DNA of 64,000 bases. Source: Rhodocyclales bacterium (lineage in GTDB: Bacteria; Pseudomonadota; Gammaproteobacteria; Burkholderiales; Rhodocyclaceae). Below are positions 39,904-49,076 of the stretch, in pieces (within the stretch, counting starts at the first letter, position 1; every line of letters starts with the position of its first letter). A model generated the notes under the pieces. The model was not told the origin of the DNA, made no database searches, and worked only from the letters and a program-made list of their open reading frames with translations. The stretch is from contig JAQGMF010000010.1 in the NCBI GenBank assembly GCA_028292505.1, forward strand, positions 310,001 to 374,000, read 5' to 3'. A program made the translations under genes and the position numbers.

Positions 39904-42033
39904 ATGCCTTCGATCTCGTTCATACCCACCGCAGCGCCACCAGCCCATCCTACCTACCTCGCCCGGCTCAACGCCGAACAAAGACACGCGGTGGAGCATG
40001 GCATCGATGCAAATGGCATACATGCCGCAGGCCCGCTACTGGTCATTGCTGGCGCCGGTTCGGGCAAGACCAACACACTGGCGCACCGCGTTGCGCATCT
40101 CATTGCCAATGGCACCGATCCGCGCGCGATTCTGCTGCTTACCTTCTCGCGCCGTGCGGCCATCGAGATGGGGCGTCGTGTCGAGCGCATCGTCGCCAGC
40201 ATCGATGGGCCCGCCTCGCAGTTGGCGCAATCCGCACTCACCTGGGCGGGCACCTTTCACAGCATCGGTGCGCGACTGCTGCGCGAATATGCCGAACAAC
40301 TAGGCATGAGTCCGTCGTTCACCATTCACGACCGCGAAGACTCGGCGGACCTGCTCAATCTCGTGCGTCACGAGCTGGGCTTATCGAGCAAGGACAAACG
40401 TTTCCCCACCAAGCACACCTGCCTGTCGATCTACTCGCGCGCCGTCAATACGGAAGCGCCCTTGCAGCACGTGCTGGAAAAGGTTTTCCCGTGGTGCGCG
40501 GAATGGGCTGAAGAATTGCGGACGCTCTTCGCCGGCTATGTCGAAGCCAAGCAGAAACAGGCCGTGCTCGACTACGACGACCTGCTGCTCTACTGGGCGC
40601 AGATGCTCACCGAGCCCACGTTGGCAGCGAGCGTCGGCGCGCGTTTCCAGCATGTGCTGGTCGACGAGTACCAGGACACCAATCGCCTGCAAAGCGCCAT
40701 CCTCACGGCACTCAAGCCAGACGGGCGTGGCCTCACTGTCGTCGGCGACGATGCGCAATCCATCTACGCGTTTCGCGGCGCGACGGTGCGCAATATCCTC
40801 GACTTTCCCAAGCAGTTCGATCCGCCCGCCACCGTCATCACGCTGGAGCGCAACTATCGCTCGACGCCTTCGATTCTCGAAGCCTCCAACGCGGTGATCG
40901 GTCTGGCCACCGAGCGCTACAGCAAGGAGCTATGGACCGAGCGCCCCGCGGCCGAAGCACCACTACTGGTGACCGTGCGTGACGAAGGCGATCAGGCCAA
41001 TTACGTGGTGCAGGAGATTCTCGAACGCCGCGAAGAAGGCACCATTCTCAAGAAGCAGGCCGTCCTGTTCCGCGCCTCGTGGCACAGCGCCCAGCTCGAG
41101 ATCGAACTCACGCGCCGCAATATTCCGTTCATGAAATTCGGCGGTCTCAAGTTTCTCGAAGCTGCCCACATCAAGGACCTGCTCGCCGTGTTGCGCTGGA
41201 TCGAAAATCCGCGCGACCGCGTTGCCGGTTTTCGCGTACTGCATCTCCTGCCCGGCATCGGCCCAAAGACAGCTGGCAAGGTGCTCGACGGCATCGCACT
41301 CACCAATGAATCCGTTGCCGTGCTCGAGAATTTCGTGCCGCCCGTCCAGGCAAGCACCGACTGGCATCTCTTCACGGAAATGTTCCGCCTGACGCGGTCG
41401 AGTGCGTCGCGCTGGCCTGCCGAATTCGAACTCGTGCGTCAGTGGTACGAGCCGCATATGGAACGCAAACATGAAAATGTCATAACACGCAGTGACGACC
41501 TGCTGCAACTCGAAAAGATCGCCGCCGGTTTCCCCACGCGCGAACGCTTTCTCTCCGAACTCACGCTCGACCCGCCGAATGCCACCAGCGACGAATCCGG
41601 CGCACCGCTGCTCGATGAGGACTACCTCATCCTCTCCACCATCCATTCCGCAAAAGGACAGGAGTGGGACGTCGTATTCCTGCTCAACGCCGTGGATGGC
41701 TGCATCCCCTCCGACATGGCCACCGGCGACAGCGAAGAAATCGAGGAAGAACGCCGCCTGCTCTACGTTGCCATGACACGCGCCAAGGATCAGCTACAGA
41801 TTCTTACGCCGCAACGCTTCTATGTCACTGGCCAAGCCGGCATGGGCGATCGCCACGTTTATGCCAATTGCACACGCTTCATACCCGCAGAGTTGATCCA
41901 GCATTTCCAGATGCGCGCCTGGCCAGTCGCCGCGCCGCCCTCGCTCAACACACCGGCAACGCCACCGCCGCAAGCGTTCATCGATCTGGCAGCGCGGATG
42001 CGGGAAATGTGGCGGGACAAGTCGGAGATTTGA
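39904..42033 (+). CDS. UvrD/Rep-family ATP-dependent DNA helicase
   Basis: 709-residue superfamily 1A helicase. Motifs in order are I (Walker A) IAGAGSGKTNTLAHRVAHLI; Ia LLLTFSRRAAIEMGRR; II VDEYQDTNRLQ; III VVGDDAQSIYAFRGA; IV TLERNYRST; V TIHSAKGQEWDVVFL; and VI EEERRLLYVAMTRAKD. It moves 3'-5' on single-stranded DNA. ATG 39904 is one codon inside a GTG start at 39901. A LexA box in its promoter implies DNA-damage induction. It is shorter in the C-terminus than UvrD, whose MutL-interaction tail is not evident. Confidence 0.94.
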   Translation: MPSISFIPTAAPPAHPTYLARLNAEQRHAVEHGIDANGIHAAGPLLVIAGAGSGKTNTLAHRVAHLIANGTDPRAILLLTFSRRAAIEMGRRVERIVASIDGPASQLAQSALTWAGTFHSIGARLLREYAEQLGMSPSFTIHDREDSADLLNLVRHELGLSSKDKRFPTKHTCLSIYSRAVNTEAPLQHVLEKVFPWCAEWAEELRTLFAGYVEAKQKQAVLDYDDLLLYWAQMLTEPTLAASVGARFQHVLVDEYQDTNRLQSAILTALKPDGRGLTVVGDDAQSIYAFRGATVRNILDFPKQFDPPATVITLERNYRSTPSILEASNAVIGLATERYSKELWTERPAAEAPLLVTVRDEGDQANYVVQEILERREEGTILKKQAVLFRASWHSAQLEIELTRRNIPFMKFGGLKFLEAAHIKDLLAVLRWIENPRDRVAGFRVLHLLPGIGPKTAGKVLDGIALTNESVAVLENFVPPVQASTDWHLFTEMFRLTRSSASRWPAEFELVRQWYEPHMERKHENVITRSDDLLQLEKIAAGFPTRERFLSELTLDPPNATSDESGAPLLDEDYLILSTIHSAKGQEWDVVFLLNAVDGCIPSDMATGDSEEIEEERRLLYVAMTRAKDQLQILTPQRFYVTGQAGMGDRHVYANCTRFIPAELIQHFQMRAWPVAAPPSLNTPATPPPQAFIDLAARMREMWRDKSEI

Positions 42034-42179
42034 TGAGTACCGGCAACCCTCTCCCGGCGCTACACGCCACCCCGCTCCGCGCCCCACGACTGGCACTGCA
42101 TTGCCAGTCGGCTGCACAGGCGGGTGGCATGCCACCCGAAACCCCTGCTTCGCCCCATAAATGGGCGAGGGAACAGCAC

Positions 42180-42250
42180 GCACCGCACATTGCCGTCCCC
42201 TCACCCGCCTGCGGGAGAGGGTGGTCCGTCAGGACCGGGAGCGGGCTCGT
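42180..42250. repeat. GC-rich palindromic intergenic sequence before the DUF72 gene
   Basis: The 241-base gap after the helicase holds short palindromes, among them GACTGGCA-CTGCAT-TGCCAGTC-type pairing (about 42087-42108), GGGTGGCATGCCACCC (about 42122-42137) and CTCACCCGCCTGCGGGAGAG. No ORF is supported. It resembles common dispersed intergenic sequence rather than a gene. Confidence 0.4.
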
Positions 42251-42274
42251 TGCTATGACAATAGAATTAGTTCA

Positions 42275-43183
42275 ATGGCCACCCGCGTAGGCACCTCCTC
42301 CTGGACCGACAAAAGCCTCATCGCCTGCGGCCGCTTCTACCCGCGCGGCTGCAATACGGCCGATGCGCGCCTGCGCTTCTACGCCGCGCAATTCCCGCTC
42401 GTCGAAGTCGACTCCAGCTACTACGCGATGCCCACGCCACAGAACTCGCAAATCTGGGCCGAGCGCACGCCGGATGACTTTGTCATGAATATGAAAGCCT
42501 TCCGCCTGTTCACCGGCCATCACACAGCACCGAGCGCGCTGCCCAAAGACATTCAGCAAGCCCTCTCGCCGACACCACGACAAAACCTCTTCTACCGCGA
42601 CATACCGCCGAGCATCCGCGATGAACTGTGGCGCCGTTTCATCGATGCACTACAGCCATTGAAAGCCGCCAACAAGCTCGGCGCCGTGCACTTCCAGTTC
42701 GCACCATGGATGCTCAACAACCGCGCCGGCCGCGCCCACGTCGAGCACTGCGCCGATCGCATGGTCGGCCACGCCATGGCCGTCGAGTTCCGCAATCGCA
42801 GCTGGTTCAGCAACGAACAAACCGCCTCCACGCTCGCCTTCGAACGCGAACGCAGTCTCGTCAATGTCATCGTCGACGAACCACAAGGTTTCGAGAACAG
42901 CATCCCCGCCGTGTGGGAAGTCACCAACCCCAAGCTCGCCGTCGTGCGCCTGCACGGCCGCAACGCCCACACCTGGGAACATGCCGGCAACATAACCGGC
43001 GGCCGCTTCGATTACGTCTACACCGACAACGAGCTTGCCGACCTCGCCCTCAATATCGGCAAGCTGACCGATCTGGCGGAGGACGTACATACCGTGCTCA
43101 ACACCAACAAAGAAGATCAGGGGCAGCGCAATGCATTACGCTTGATGTGGCAGTTACAGGATGTCGGGGTATTACGACAATGA
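42275..43183 (+). CDS. DUF72 (YecE-like) family protein
   Basis: 302 residues with a TIM-barrel DUF72 fold: RVGTSSWTDKSLIACGRFYP, FPLVEVDSSYYAMPTPQN, TPDDFVMNMKAFRLFTGHHT, VHFQFAPWM, VEFRNRSWF and VVRLHGRNAHTWE. The reaction is unknown; the barrel has a conserved acidic/aromatic pocket. ATG 42275 begins the conserved region. Single gene after a palindrome-rich gap. Confidence 0.92.
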   Translation: MATRVGTSSWTDKSLIACGRFYPRGCNTADARLRFYAAQFPLVEVDSSYYAMPTPQNSQIWAERTPDDFVMNMKAFRLFTGHHTAPSALPKDIQQALSPTPRQNLFYRDIPPSIRDELWRRFIDALQPLKAANKLGAVHFQFAPWMLNNRAGRAHVEHCADRMVGHAMAVEFRNRSWFSNEQTASTLAFERERSLVNVIVDEPQGFENSIPAVWEVTNPKLAVVRLHGRNAHTWEHAGNITGGRFDYVYTDNELADLALNIGKLTDLAEDVHTVLNTNKEDQGQRNALRLMWQLQDVGVLRQ

Positions 43184-43250
43184 TTGTGCAGCTCGATCCA
43201 AGCGCAAACCAAATTGCCTTTGTGTGCGGACAAGGCGTGCCACCTGCTTT

Positions 43251-43673
43251 TCATAGCGCCCAGGGATTCAAGACTTGCGGGTAGTACGAGAAGTCCTGCA
43301 CATTACGTGTGACCACCGTGAGGCCGTGACATTGAGCGGTGGCCATGAGCAGGCCATCCATTACAGGAAGCGGTTTTCCGGCTAGTTCGGTATGTGCTGC
43401 GAGCTGCGCCCAGACATGCAGCGCAGCGGCATCGAGCGGAAGGATGCGTCCGGCAAAGCGTTGCTCTACCTTGCCCAGCCAGGCGGTCAGTTTCTGGCTG
43501 CGGCGCGGATCGCTAACGCGCAACTTGAGAATGCCTTTTTCGATCTCGCCCAAAGATATTACGCTGACGAACAGGCTGGTCTCTTCCTGCTCATCCAGCC
43601 AGGCAATCACATTTTGCGCCGGCGCTTTCCTCGCATATTCGGAAAGAACACAGGTGTCCAGCAACCAACTCAT
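43251..43673 (-). CDS. VapC-type PIN-domain toxin
   Basis: 140-residue PIN ribonuclease. Acidic residues are in place: the first Asp in WLLDTCVLSEY, Glu in SLGEIEKGI, Asp in LPVMDGLLMATA and the last Asp in TRNVQDF. The protein resembles FitB/VapC toxins that cleave tRNA or rRNA in a Mg-dependent manner. It lies 10 bases downstream of the Phd/YefM-type antitoxin, in one operon controlled by the dyad at 43948-43972. Confidence 0.94.
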   Translation of the reverse strand: MSWLLDTCVLSEYARKAPAQNVIAWLDEQEETSLFVSVISLGEIEKGILKLRVSDPRRSQKLTAWLGKVEQRFAGRILPLDAAALHVWAQLAAHTELAGKPLPVMDGLLMATAQCHGLTVVTRNVQDFSYYPQVLNPWAL

Positions 43674-43683
43674 AATTCGCCGC

Positions 43684-43935
43684 TCATAACTCGACCTCTC
43701 GCCCAGTGTCGCGACTACGGGAAATGTCTAGGTCTTCAGCGGCGAGGTCGGGACGCAGCAATGCACTGGAAAGCTTGCCTTTGCGTTTCGTGAGGCGTGC
43801 ATACTCTTCAGCCGAAACAACCACCGCTGTGGGCTTGCCATGCACGGTGACTACTTGCGCGTCACCACTCGCTGCCCGCTTGATGAGCTGGCTGAAGTTG
43901 CCCTTCGCTTCCTGCAGTTGCCATTCGCTGTTCAT
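43684..43935 (-). CDS. Phd/YefM-type antitoxin
   Basis: 83 residues. The N-terminal Phd/YefM fold is WQLQEAKGNFSQLIKRAASG then AQVVTVHGKPTAVVVSAEEY, which dimerises and binds DNA. The C-terminal tail (KRKGKLSSALLRPDLAAEDL then DISRSRD) wraps the toxin. Its promoter has a perfect 8-bp dyad, as expected for autorepression. Paired with the PIN toxin downstream. Confidence 0.93.
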   Translation of the reverse strand: MNSEWQLQEAKGNFSQLIKRAASGDAQVVTVHGKPTAVVVSAEEYARLTKRKGKLSSALLRPDLAAEDLDISRSRDTGREVEL

Positions 43936-43947
43936 GACGCGCTCCGT

Positions 43948-43972
43948 AATTCTGGTCTGTCTGGCCAGAATT
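43948..43972. promoter_or_regulatory. Operator dyad of the Phd-VapC operon
   Basis: AATTCTGG (43948-43955) and CCAGAATT (43965-43972) are perfect inverted arms around 9 bases, starting 13 bases upstream of the antitoxin ATG. This is the standard place for antitoxin binding. Confidence 0.7.
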
Positions 43973-44044
43973 TAGCATTTCCTGCGTCGCTTGGCTAGAC
44001 GCCCCCCAAAAACATCAATCACGATTGCGAGAGCGGCCAGCGTC

Positions 44045-44127
44045 GTAGGTTGGGCTGACGCAGGAAGCCCAACGTGGCAGGTGGGTCCCAAAACTGTTGG
44101 GCATCGCTGCGCTCAGCACCAACCTAC
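44045..44127. repeat. Dispersed palindromic repeat, family A (imperfect copy)
   Basis: The left arm 44045-44073 begins GTAGGTTGGGCTGACGCAGG; the right arm 44096-44127 ends CACCAACCTAC. The right arm keeps GTTGGGCATCGCTGCGCTCA exactly as in the copy at 22646-22748, while the left arm has diverged. It lies between the Phd antitoxin promoter and the radical SAM gene. Confidence 0.75.
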
Positions 44128-44189
44128 GCATGGGCGAAGCCGTCCGCTAGAATGCAGCACCTCCGCTGCACGCTATCCCGCGACCCCAC

Positions 44190-46163
44190 ATGACCAAGCC
44201 GTTCCGCAATGCCGATGGGTCGTTCAGGCTGATTGAAGAGCGACCGCAGCCGCCCCCAAGCACGCAAGCGGACAAACCCCTGCGTGTGCTCTCCGTCATC
44301 CCGCCGATGACGCAACTCAACACGCCTTATCCGTCGACGGCTTACCTCACCGGCTTCCTACGTTCGCGCGGCGTCGATGCGGTACAGGAAGATCTTGCGC
44401 TGGCATTGGTGCTACGTCTGTTCTCCACGGATGGTCTGCTGGAAGTCCACACGCAGATCGAAGCGATGCCTGAGCACAATCGCACGTCGCTCGTGCAGGC
44501 TTTCCTCGCGCAGTTCGACCGTTATCTGTCGACGATCACCCCAGTCATCAATTTTCTGCAAGGGCGTGATTCGACCGTCGGTCACCGCATATGCTCACGT
44601 AATTTTCTACCGGAAGGTACGCGCTTCGCTTCGCTGGACGAGTACATCGATCCGGACGGTGGCGATCCGCTGGCATGGGCGTTTGGTGCCTTGGGCATGC
44701 AGGATCGTGCGCGGCATTTGGCAACGCTCTATCTGAATGATCTCGCCGATGTGTTGCGCGAGGCCATCGATCCGCGTTTCGAGTTCGTGCGTTATGCCGA
44801 ATCGTTGGCGCAGAGTCAGCCGACTTTCGATCCGCTGGCACGCGCGCTAGAAGCGCCACTCAATCTGGTCGACCGGACCTTGCATGAGCTGACCCTGGCA
44901 TCCATCGCGAAGCATTCGCCGCAACTGGTGCTGGTGTCGGTGCCGTTTCCCGGTGCGGTGTATGCGGCGTTCCGCATTGCGCAGACGATCAAAGAATATG
45001 ACAAATCGATGGTCGTTGGATTGGGCGGCGGTTTTGTGAATACGGAGTTGCGCGAGCTGAGCGATGCGCGCGTGTTCGACTACTTCGACTACGTGACGCT
45101 CGACGATGGCGAGCGTCCGCTGCTGGCGCTGCTCGATCACTTGCACGGGAAGCGTCCGGCGGAGCGGCTGGTGCGTACTTTTGCGCGCATCGACGGCAAG
45201 GTTCAGTACATCACCAGCGATGAGCCCGACGTGGCTTTCGCAGAGGTCGGCACGCCGACCTGGGATGGTCTGCCGCTGGACAAATATCTGTCGCTGCTCG
45301 ACATGCTCAACCCCATGCATCGCCTGTGGTCGGACGGGCGCTGGAACAAGCTGACCGTGGCGCACGGTTGCTACTGGAAGAAGTGCAGTTTCTGCGACGT
45401 GAGCCTCGATTACATCTCGCGCTACGAAGGCGTTGCGGCGACGACGTTGGTGGATCGCATCGACGCGATCATCGCGGAGACGGGGCAGACGGGTTTTCAT
45501 TTTGTCGATGAGGCTGCGCCGCCCAAATCGCTGCGCGCACTCTCCGAAGAGCTGCTCAAGCGCAATCGTTCGATCTCGTGGTGGGGCAATATCCGCTTCG
45601 AAAAATCCTTTACGCCAGAGTTGTGTCAGCTGATGGCAGACAGCGGCTGCATCGCGATTTCTGGCGGGCTGGAAGTGGCTTCCGACCGTCTGCTCAATCT
45701 GATGAAAAAGGGTGTATCGGTCGACCAAGTGGCACGGGTGACGAATGCCTTCACGGAGGCCGGCATCCTGGTGCATGCCTATCTCATGTATGGCTTTCCG
45801 ACGCAGACGGTGCAGGACACGGTGGACGCGCTCGAATATGTGCGTCAGTTGTTCGAGGCCGGCTGCATCCAGTCCGGCTTCTTCCATCGCTTCGCCTGCA
45901 CGGTGCACTCGCCGGTCGGCAAGAACCCTGAAGAATACGGCGTGACGCTCATGCCGCTGCCGCCCGTGTCATTTGCAAAAAATGACGTTGGCTTTATCGA
46001 CCCGACGGGTGTCGATCACGATGCGCTCGGCAAGGCGCTGAACAAGGCGCTCTACAATTTCATGCACGGCATCGGGTTGGAAGAGGATGTGCGCAGCTGG
46101 TTCGGCGGTCGCGTGCCGCGCACACGCGTGGCGCGGAATTTTGTGGAGCGGGCTTTGCGTTAG
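44190..46163 (+). CDS. B12-binding-type radical SAM protein with CX4CX2C cluster motif
   Basis: 657 residues. The N-terminal half contains a cobalamin-binding-like Rossmann domain (about 225-330, LVLVSVPFPGAVYAAFRIAQ and VVGLGGGFVNTELRELSD) without a classical DxHxxG. The radical SAM domain follows with C394, C399 and C402 (GCYWKKCSFC), a CX4CX2C spacing rather than CX3CX2C. FHFVDEAAPP, SGGLEVASDRLLNLMKKGVS and VHAYLMYGFPTQTVQDT are further radical SAM strands. Orphan gene with no maturase or peptide substrate nearby. The reaction is unknown; methyl transfer or ring chemistry are options. Confidence 0.88.
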   Translation: MTKPFRNADGSFRLIEERPQPPPSTQADKPLRVLSVIPPMTQLNTPYPSTAYLTGFLRSRGVDAVQEDLALALVLRLFSTDGLLEVHTQIEAMPEHNRTSLVQAFLAQFDRYLSTITPVINFLQGRDSTVGHRICSRNFLPEGTRFASLDEYIDPDGGDPLAWAFGALGMQDRARHLATLYLNDLADVLREAIDPRFEFVRYAESLAQSQPTFDPLARALEAPLNLVDRTLHELTLASIAKHSPQLVLVSVPFPGAVYAAFRIAQTIKEYDKSMVVGLGGGFVNTELRELSDARVFDYFDYVTLDDGERPLLALLDHLHGKRPAERLVRTFARIDGKVQYITSDEPDVAFAEVGTPTWDGLPLDKYLSLLDMLNPMHRLWSDGRWNKLTVAHGCYWKKCSFCDVSLDYISRYEGVAATTLVDRIDAIIAETGQTGFHFVDEAAPPKSLRALSEELLKRNRSISWWGNIRFEKSFTPELCQLMADSGCIAISGGLEVASDRLLNLMKKGVSVDQVARVTNAFTEAGILVHAYLMYGFPTQTVQDTVDALEYVRQLFEAGCIQSGFFHRFACTVHSPVGKNPEEYGVTLMPLPPVSFAKNDVGFIDPTGVDHDALGKALNKALYNFMHGIGLEEDVRSWFGGRVPRTRVARNFVERALR

Positions 46164-46227
46164 ACTGATTCAGCGGGCACGTGCGTTGCGCTACTAGCAC
46201 GGTGGGTACACCGACGAGGAGAAGAAC

Positions 46228-46650
46228 ATGAGCGACGAAAATACGCTGGATGTGGTCGAAGGCAATGCGATGCTGCCGGCGAACCCCGCGCATGTGCAGC
46301 TGACGCACATCCTCTATCTGCTGCATTCCATTGGCCTGGTCATCGGTGCCTGGTCGCAGGCTGCGACGATGGTGGGCGCCTTCGTGTTCGGCTGGACTTC
46401 GATCGTGGCCATCATCATCAACTACGTGAAACGCGACGAGCTGAAAGGTACGTTTCTCGAGAGCCATTTCATCTGGCAGGCGGATACCTTCTGGCGTTGC
46501 GCAGTGGTGATCCTGATCGGCATGGCGCTTTACTTCGTGCTCGTCGGCTTCTTCATCAACTGGCTGATCTTTGGGCTGGTGGGCTTGTGGGCCGTGTATC
46601 GCATCATCAAGGGCTGGCTGGCACTGAATGAAGGCAGGCCGGTCGCGTAG
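46228..46650 (+). CDS. DUF4870-like small membrane protein
   Basis: 140 residues with three to four transmembrane helices (THILYLLHSIGLVIGAWSQA, MVGAFVFGWTSIVAIIINYV, CAVVILIGMALYFVLVGFFI). The layout, LESHFIWQADTFWR between helices and WAVYRIIKGWLALNEGRPV at the end, fits DUF4870/TIC20-like proteins of proteobacteria. GAGGAG precedes the ATG. Function unknown. Confidence 0.85.
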   Translation: MSDENTLDVVEGNAMLPANPAHVQLTHILYLLHSIGLVIGAWSQAATMVGAFVFGWTSIVAIIINYVKRDELKGTFLESHFIWQADTFWRCAVVILIGMALYFVLVGFFINWLIFGLVGLWAVYRIIKGWLALNEGRPVA

Positions 46651-46688
46651 CCCACGTTGGGCGTCATACACGTAATCAGGAGCCGCGG

Positions 46689-47099
46689 ATGGCCACGATC
46701 TATAGAGAAATAGAACTTGATGCCTCATCCGATTTTGTCTGGGCCGCAGTCATGGATGTTGGCGAGGTTCACACTCGCCTTGCGAAAGGCTTCGTCACCA
46801 ACACAATTCTCGCGGACTCTGTGCGAACCGTTACATTCGCGAATGGTTTCACAGCGACGGAACAGATTGTCACAGTCGATGATGAGCACAAGCGCTTGGT
46901 GTATTCGTCTGTTGGTGGGAGAGCTTCGCATCACAACGCATATTTCCAGGTATTTCCTTGTGGCGAAGGCAAGTCGCGGCTGCTTTGGGTAACTGATCTC
47001 CTCCCCGATGATATGCGCCCCGCAATTGCACAAATGGTCGACCTCGGAATGTCTGCCATTCAGCAAACGCTGGAACAGGCTTCCACGGAGGCTACTTGA
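46689..47099 (+). CDS. SRPBCC family protein
   Basis: 136-residue START/Bet v1-like fold: an N-terminal strand IYREIELDASSDFVWAAVMD, the central YSSVGGRASHHNAYFQVFP strands and a long C-terminal helix (MRPAIAQMVDLGMSAIQQTL). Such proteins bind hydrophobic ligands or act as cyclases. No active-site residue can be assigned. 38 bases downstream of the DUF4870-like gene. Base composition is lower in GC than its neighbours. Confidence 0.82.
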   Translation: MATIYREIELDASSDFVWAAVMDVGEVHTRLAKGFVTNTILADSVRTVTFANGFTATEQIVTVDDEHKRLVYSSVGGRASHHNAYFQVFPCGEGKSRLLWVTDLLPDDMRPAIAQMVDLGMSAIQQTLEQASTEAT

Positions 47100-47233
47100 C
47101 GCCCCACAATTCCATCGAGAAGGACCGCCGACAAGCCGCGCGCGGCTTCGCCTGTCACCACATCTTTTCGCAGTTCCCGCAGTAGCGCGTCGATTCGGTA
47201 CAGTACTGGCTTTCATATGCTGCTCCGACTCGC

Positions 47234-47788
47234 GTGACTCACTCTTCCAGCCTGCACTGCCATCCTGCCAATTCGTGCTCAGCCGTCACCGCCTTGCGTG
47301 TCATGACAGGGACATTAACTGATGGCGGGCTGCGACTGCGCTTTGAACTGCACGGGAAACTGGATGCGTTGCGCATTCCTGCGCCGGTGCAGGCGGACTT
47401 CGCCGACGAGTTGTGGCGGCACACCTGCTTCGAGGCCTTCGTTGGCTCAAGCGAATCCGCCGCTTACCGCGAGTTCAACTTTTCGCCAAGCGGGCAATGG
47501 GCGGCGTACGCCTTCACGGATTACCGCCAGCGCGATCTGTCGTGGCAGCCATCGCCTGCGCCGCACGTTGCGACAGACCTGACTGCCGATGGCCTCGTGC
47601 TTGAGGCACATATCTCGGCCGCGCTGTTACCTTCTGACTTAGGCAATCTGCATATCGGTCTGAGCACCGTCATCGAAGCTACCGATGGCACACTCAGCTA
47701 CTGGGCGCTGTCGCACCATAGCGAGCGGCCCGACTTCCACCAACGCGCGGCCTTCACGCTGCGCCTTGCACCCCACGACACGCCATGA
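47234..47788 (+). CDS. DOMON-like domain protein
   Basis: 184 residues from GTG 47234. The N-terminus SSLHCHPANSCSAVTALRVM is the typical opening of proteobacterial DOMON-like proteins. ELWRHTCFEAFVGSSESAAY, REFNFSPSGQWAAYAFTDYR and YWALSHHSERPDFHQRAAFT are other conserved blocks. The fold is beta-rich and may bind heme or sugar. Its stop overlaps the start of the NamZ-type gene (ATGA), so the two act together. No signal peptide. Confidence 0.82.
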   Translation: MTHSSSLHCHPANSCSAVTALRVMTGTLTDGGLRLRFELHGKLDALRIPAPVQADFADELWRHTCFEAFVGSSESAAYREFNFSPSGQWAAYAFTDYRQRDLSWQPSPAPHVATDLTADGLVLEAHISAALLPSDLGNLHIGLSTVIEATDGTLSYWALSHHSERPDFHQRAAFTLRLAPHDTP

Positions 47789-49002
47789 CCCACTCTGTTC
47801 TTTTCGGTCTCGATCGCCTGATCGCCGAACCTGCCTTGCGCGCACCGCTCGCTGGTCGCCGCGTCGCGCTGCTGGCGCATCCTGCTTCGGTCACACGCGA
47901 TCTCACGCATGCCATCGACGCACTCGCGCCGCTGCCCGAGATCACGCTGAGTGCCGCCTTCGGCCCGCAGCACGGCCTGCGAGGAGACAAGCAGGACAAT
48001 ATGATGGAGTCGCCGAACTATCGCGACTCACAACATGACATCCCGGTGTTCAGTCTCTATGGCCAGGTGCGTCGCCCCACCGATGAAATGATGTCGTCAT
48101 TCGATGTCTTGCTTGTCGATCTGCAGGACCTGGGCTGTCGCATCTACACCTTCATCACGACCTTGCGCTACGTACTCGAAGCAGCGGCCGCACATGGCAA
48201 GGCCGTGTGGGTGCTGGATCGACCCAATCCGGCCGGTCGACCCATCGAGGGTCTGAAACTGCGCGAAGGCTGGGAGAGCTTCGTCGGCGCCGGCCCGATG
48301 CCGATGCGTCACGGCCTGACCATGGGCGAGCTCGGTCACTGGTTCATCGCACAACTTGGCCTGCAGCTCGAATACAAGGTGATCGCGATGCAGGGCTGGC
48401 AGCCCGACACGGCACCCGGCTACGGCTGGCCGCTGGGCGAGCGCAACTGGGTGAACCCGAGTCCCAACGCGGCCAATCTTTCGATGGCGCGTGCCTATGC
48501 TGGCACGGTCATGCTTGAAGGCGTGACCCTGTCGGAAGGCCGCGGCACGACGCGTCCGCTGGAGCTCTTCGGTGCGCCCGACATTAATGCCCGCGCATTG
48601 CTCGCCGAGATGCAGCGCCTCGCGCCGCACTGGCTGCAGGGCTGTCGTTTGCGCGAATGCTGGTTTGAGCCGACATTCCACAAGCATGCCGGCAAGCAGT
48701 GCAATGGTCTGCAGATTCACGTCGAAGATGCGGCCTATGACCACGCGGCTTTCAAACCGTGGCGACTGCAGGCGCTAGCTTTCAAGGCGCTTCGTAATAT
48801 GCATAGAGAATACCCGCTATGGCGCGATTTTCCTTATGAGTACGAATTCAATCGCCTGGCCATCGACCTCATCAATGGCTCGCCGCTGTTGCGCGAGTGG
48901 GTGGATGATCCGAACAGTACGCCTGCCGACCTTGATGCATTGGCACTAGCCGACGAAGCCAACTGGGCGGTAGAGCGCGAAGCATTCCTATTGTATCGCT
49001 GA
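47785..49002 (+). CDS. namZ: NamZ-type exo-beta-N-acetylmuramidase (DUF1343)
   Basis: 405 residues of the DUF1343 family, founded by Bacillus NamZ, which releases terminal MurNAc from peptidoglycan fragments. Blocks are RVALLAHPASVTRDLTHAID, FGPQHGLRGDKQDNMMES, LLVDLQDLGCRIYTFITTLR, VWVLDRPNPAGRPIEG, GLTMGELGHWF and LSEGRGTTRPLELFGAPDIN. No signal peptide is seen, so it is probably cytoplasmic, acting on imported or recycled fragments (compare ampG in this window). Coupled to the DOMON-like gene by ATGA. Confidence 0.9.
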   Translation: MTHSVLFGLDRLIAEPALRAPLAGRRVALLAHPASVTRDLTHAIDALAPLPEITLSAAFGPQHGLRGDKQDNMMESPNYRDSQHDIPVFSLYGQVRRPTDEMMSSFDVLLVDLQDLGCRIYTFITTLRYVLEAAAAHGKAVWVLDRPNPAGRPIEGLKLREGWESFVGAGPMPMRHGLTMGELGHWFIAQLGLQLEYKVIAMQGWQPDTAPGYGWPLGERNWVNPSPNAANLSMARAYAGTVMLEGVTLSEGRGTTRPLELFGAPDINARALLAEMQRLAPHWLQGCRLRECWFEPTFHKHAGKQCNGLQIHVEDAAYDHAAFKPWRLQALAFKALRNMHREYPLWRDFPYEYEFNRLAIDLINGSPLLREWVDDPNSTPADLDALALADEANWAVEREAFLLYR

Positions 49003-49030
49003 CAGCATTCATATTGCATATATGAAAACC

Positions 49031-49056
49031 GGCCAGTGACGCGAGCGCCACTGGCC
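49031..49056 (-). terminator. Terminator between convergent genes
   Basis: GGCCAGTG (49031-49038) and CACTGGCC (49049-49056) form a perfect stem. On the minus strand the stem is followed by GGTTTTCAT, so it serves mainly the leftward c-heme protein gene ending at 49077. Confidence 0.6.
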
Positions 49057-49076
49057 GATTCCGGTCTGCCTGGTAA

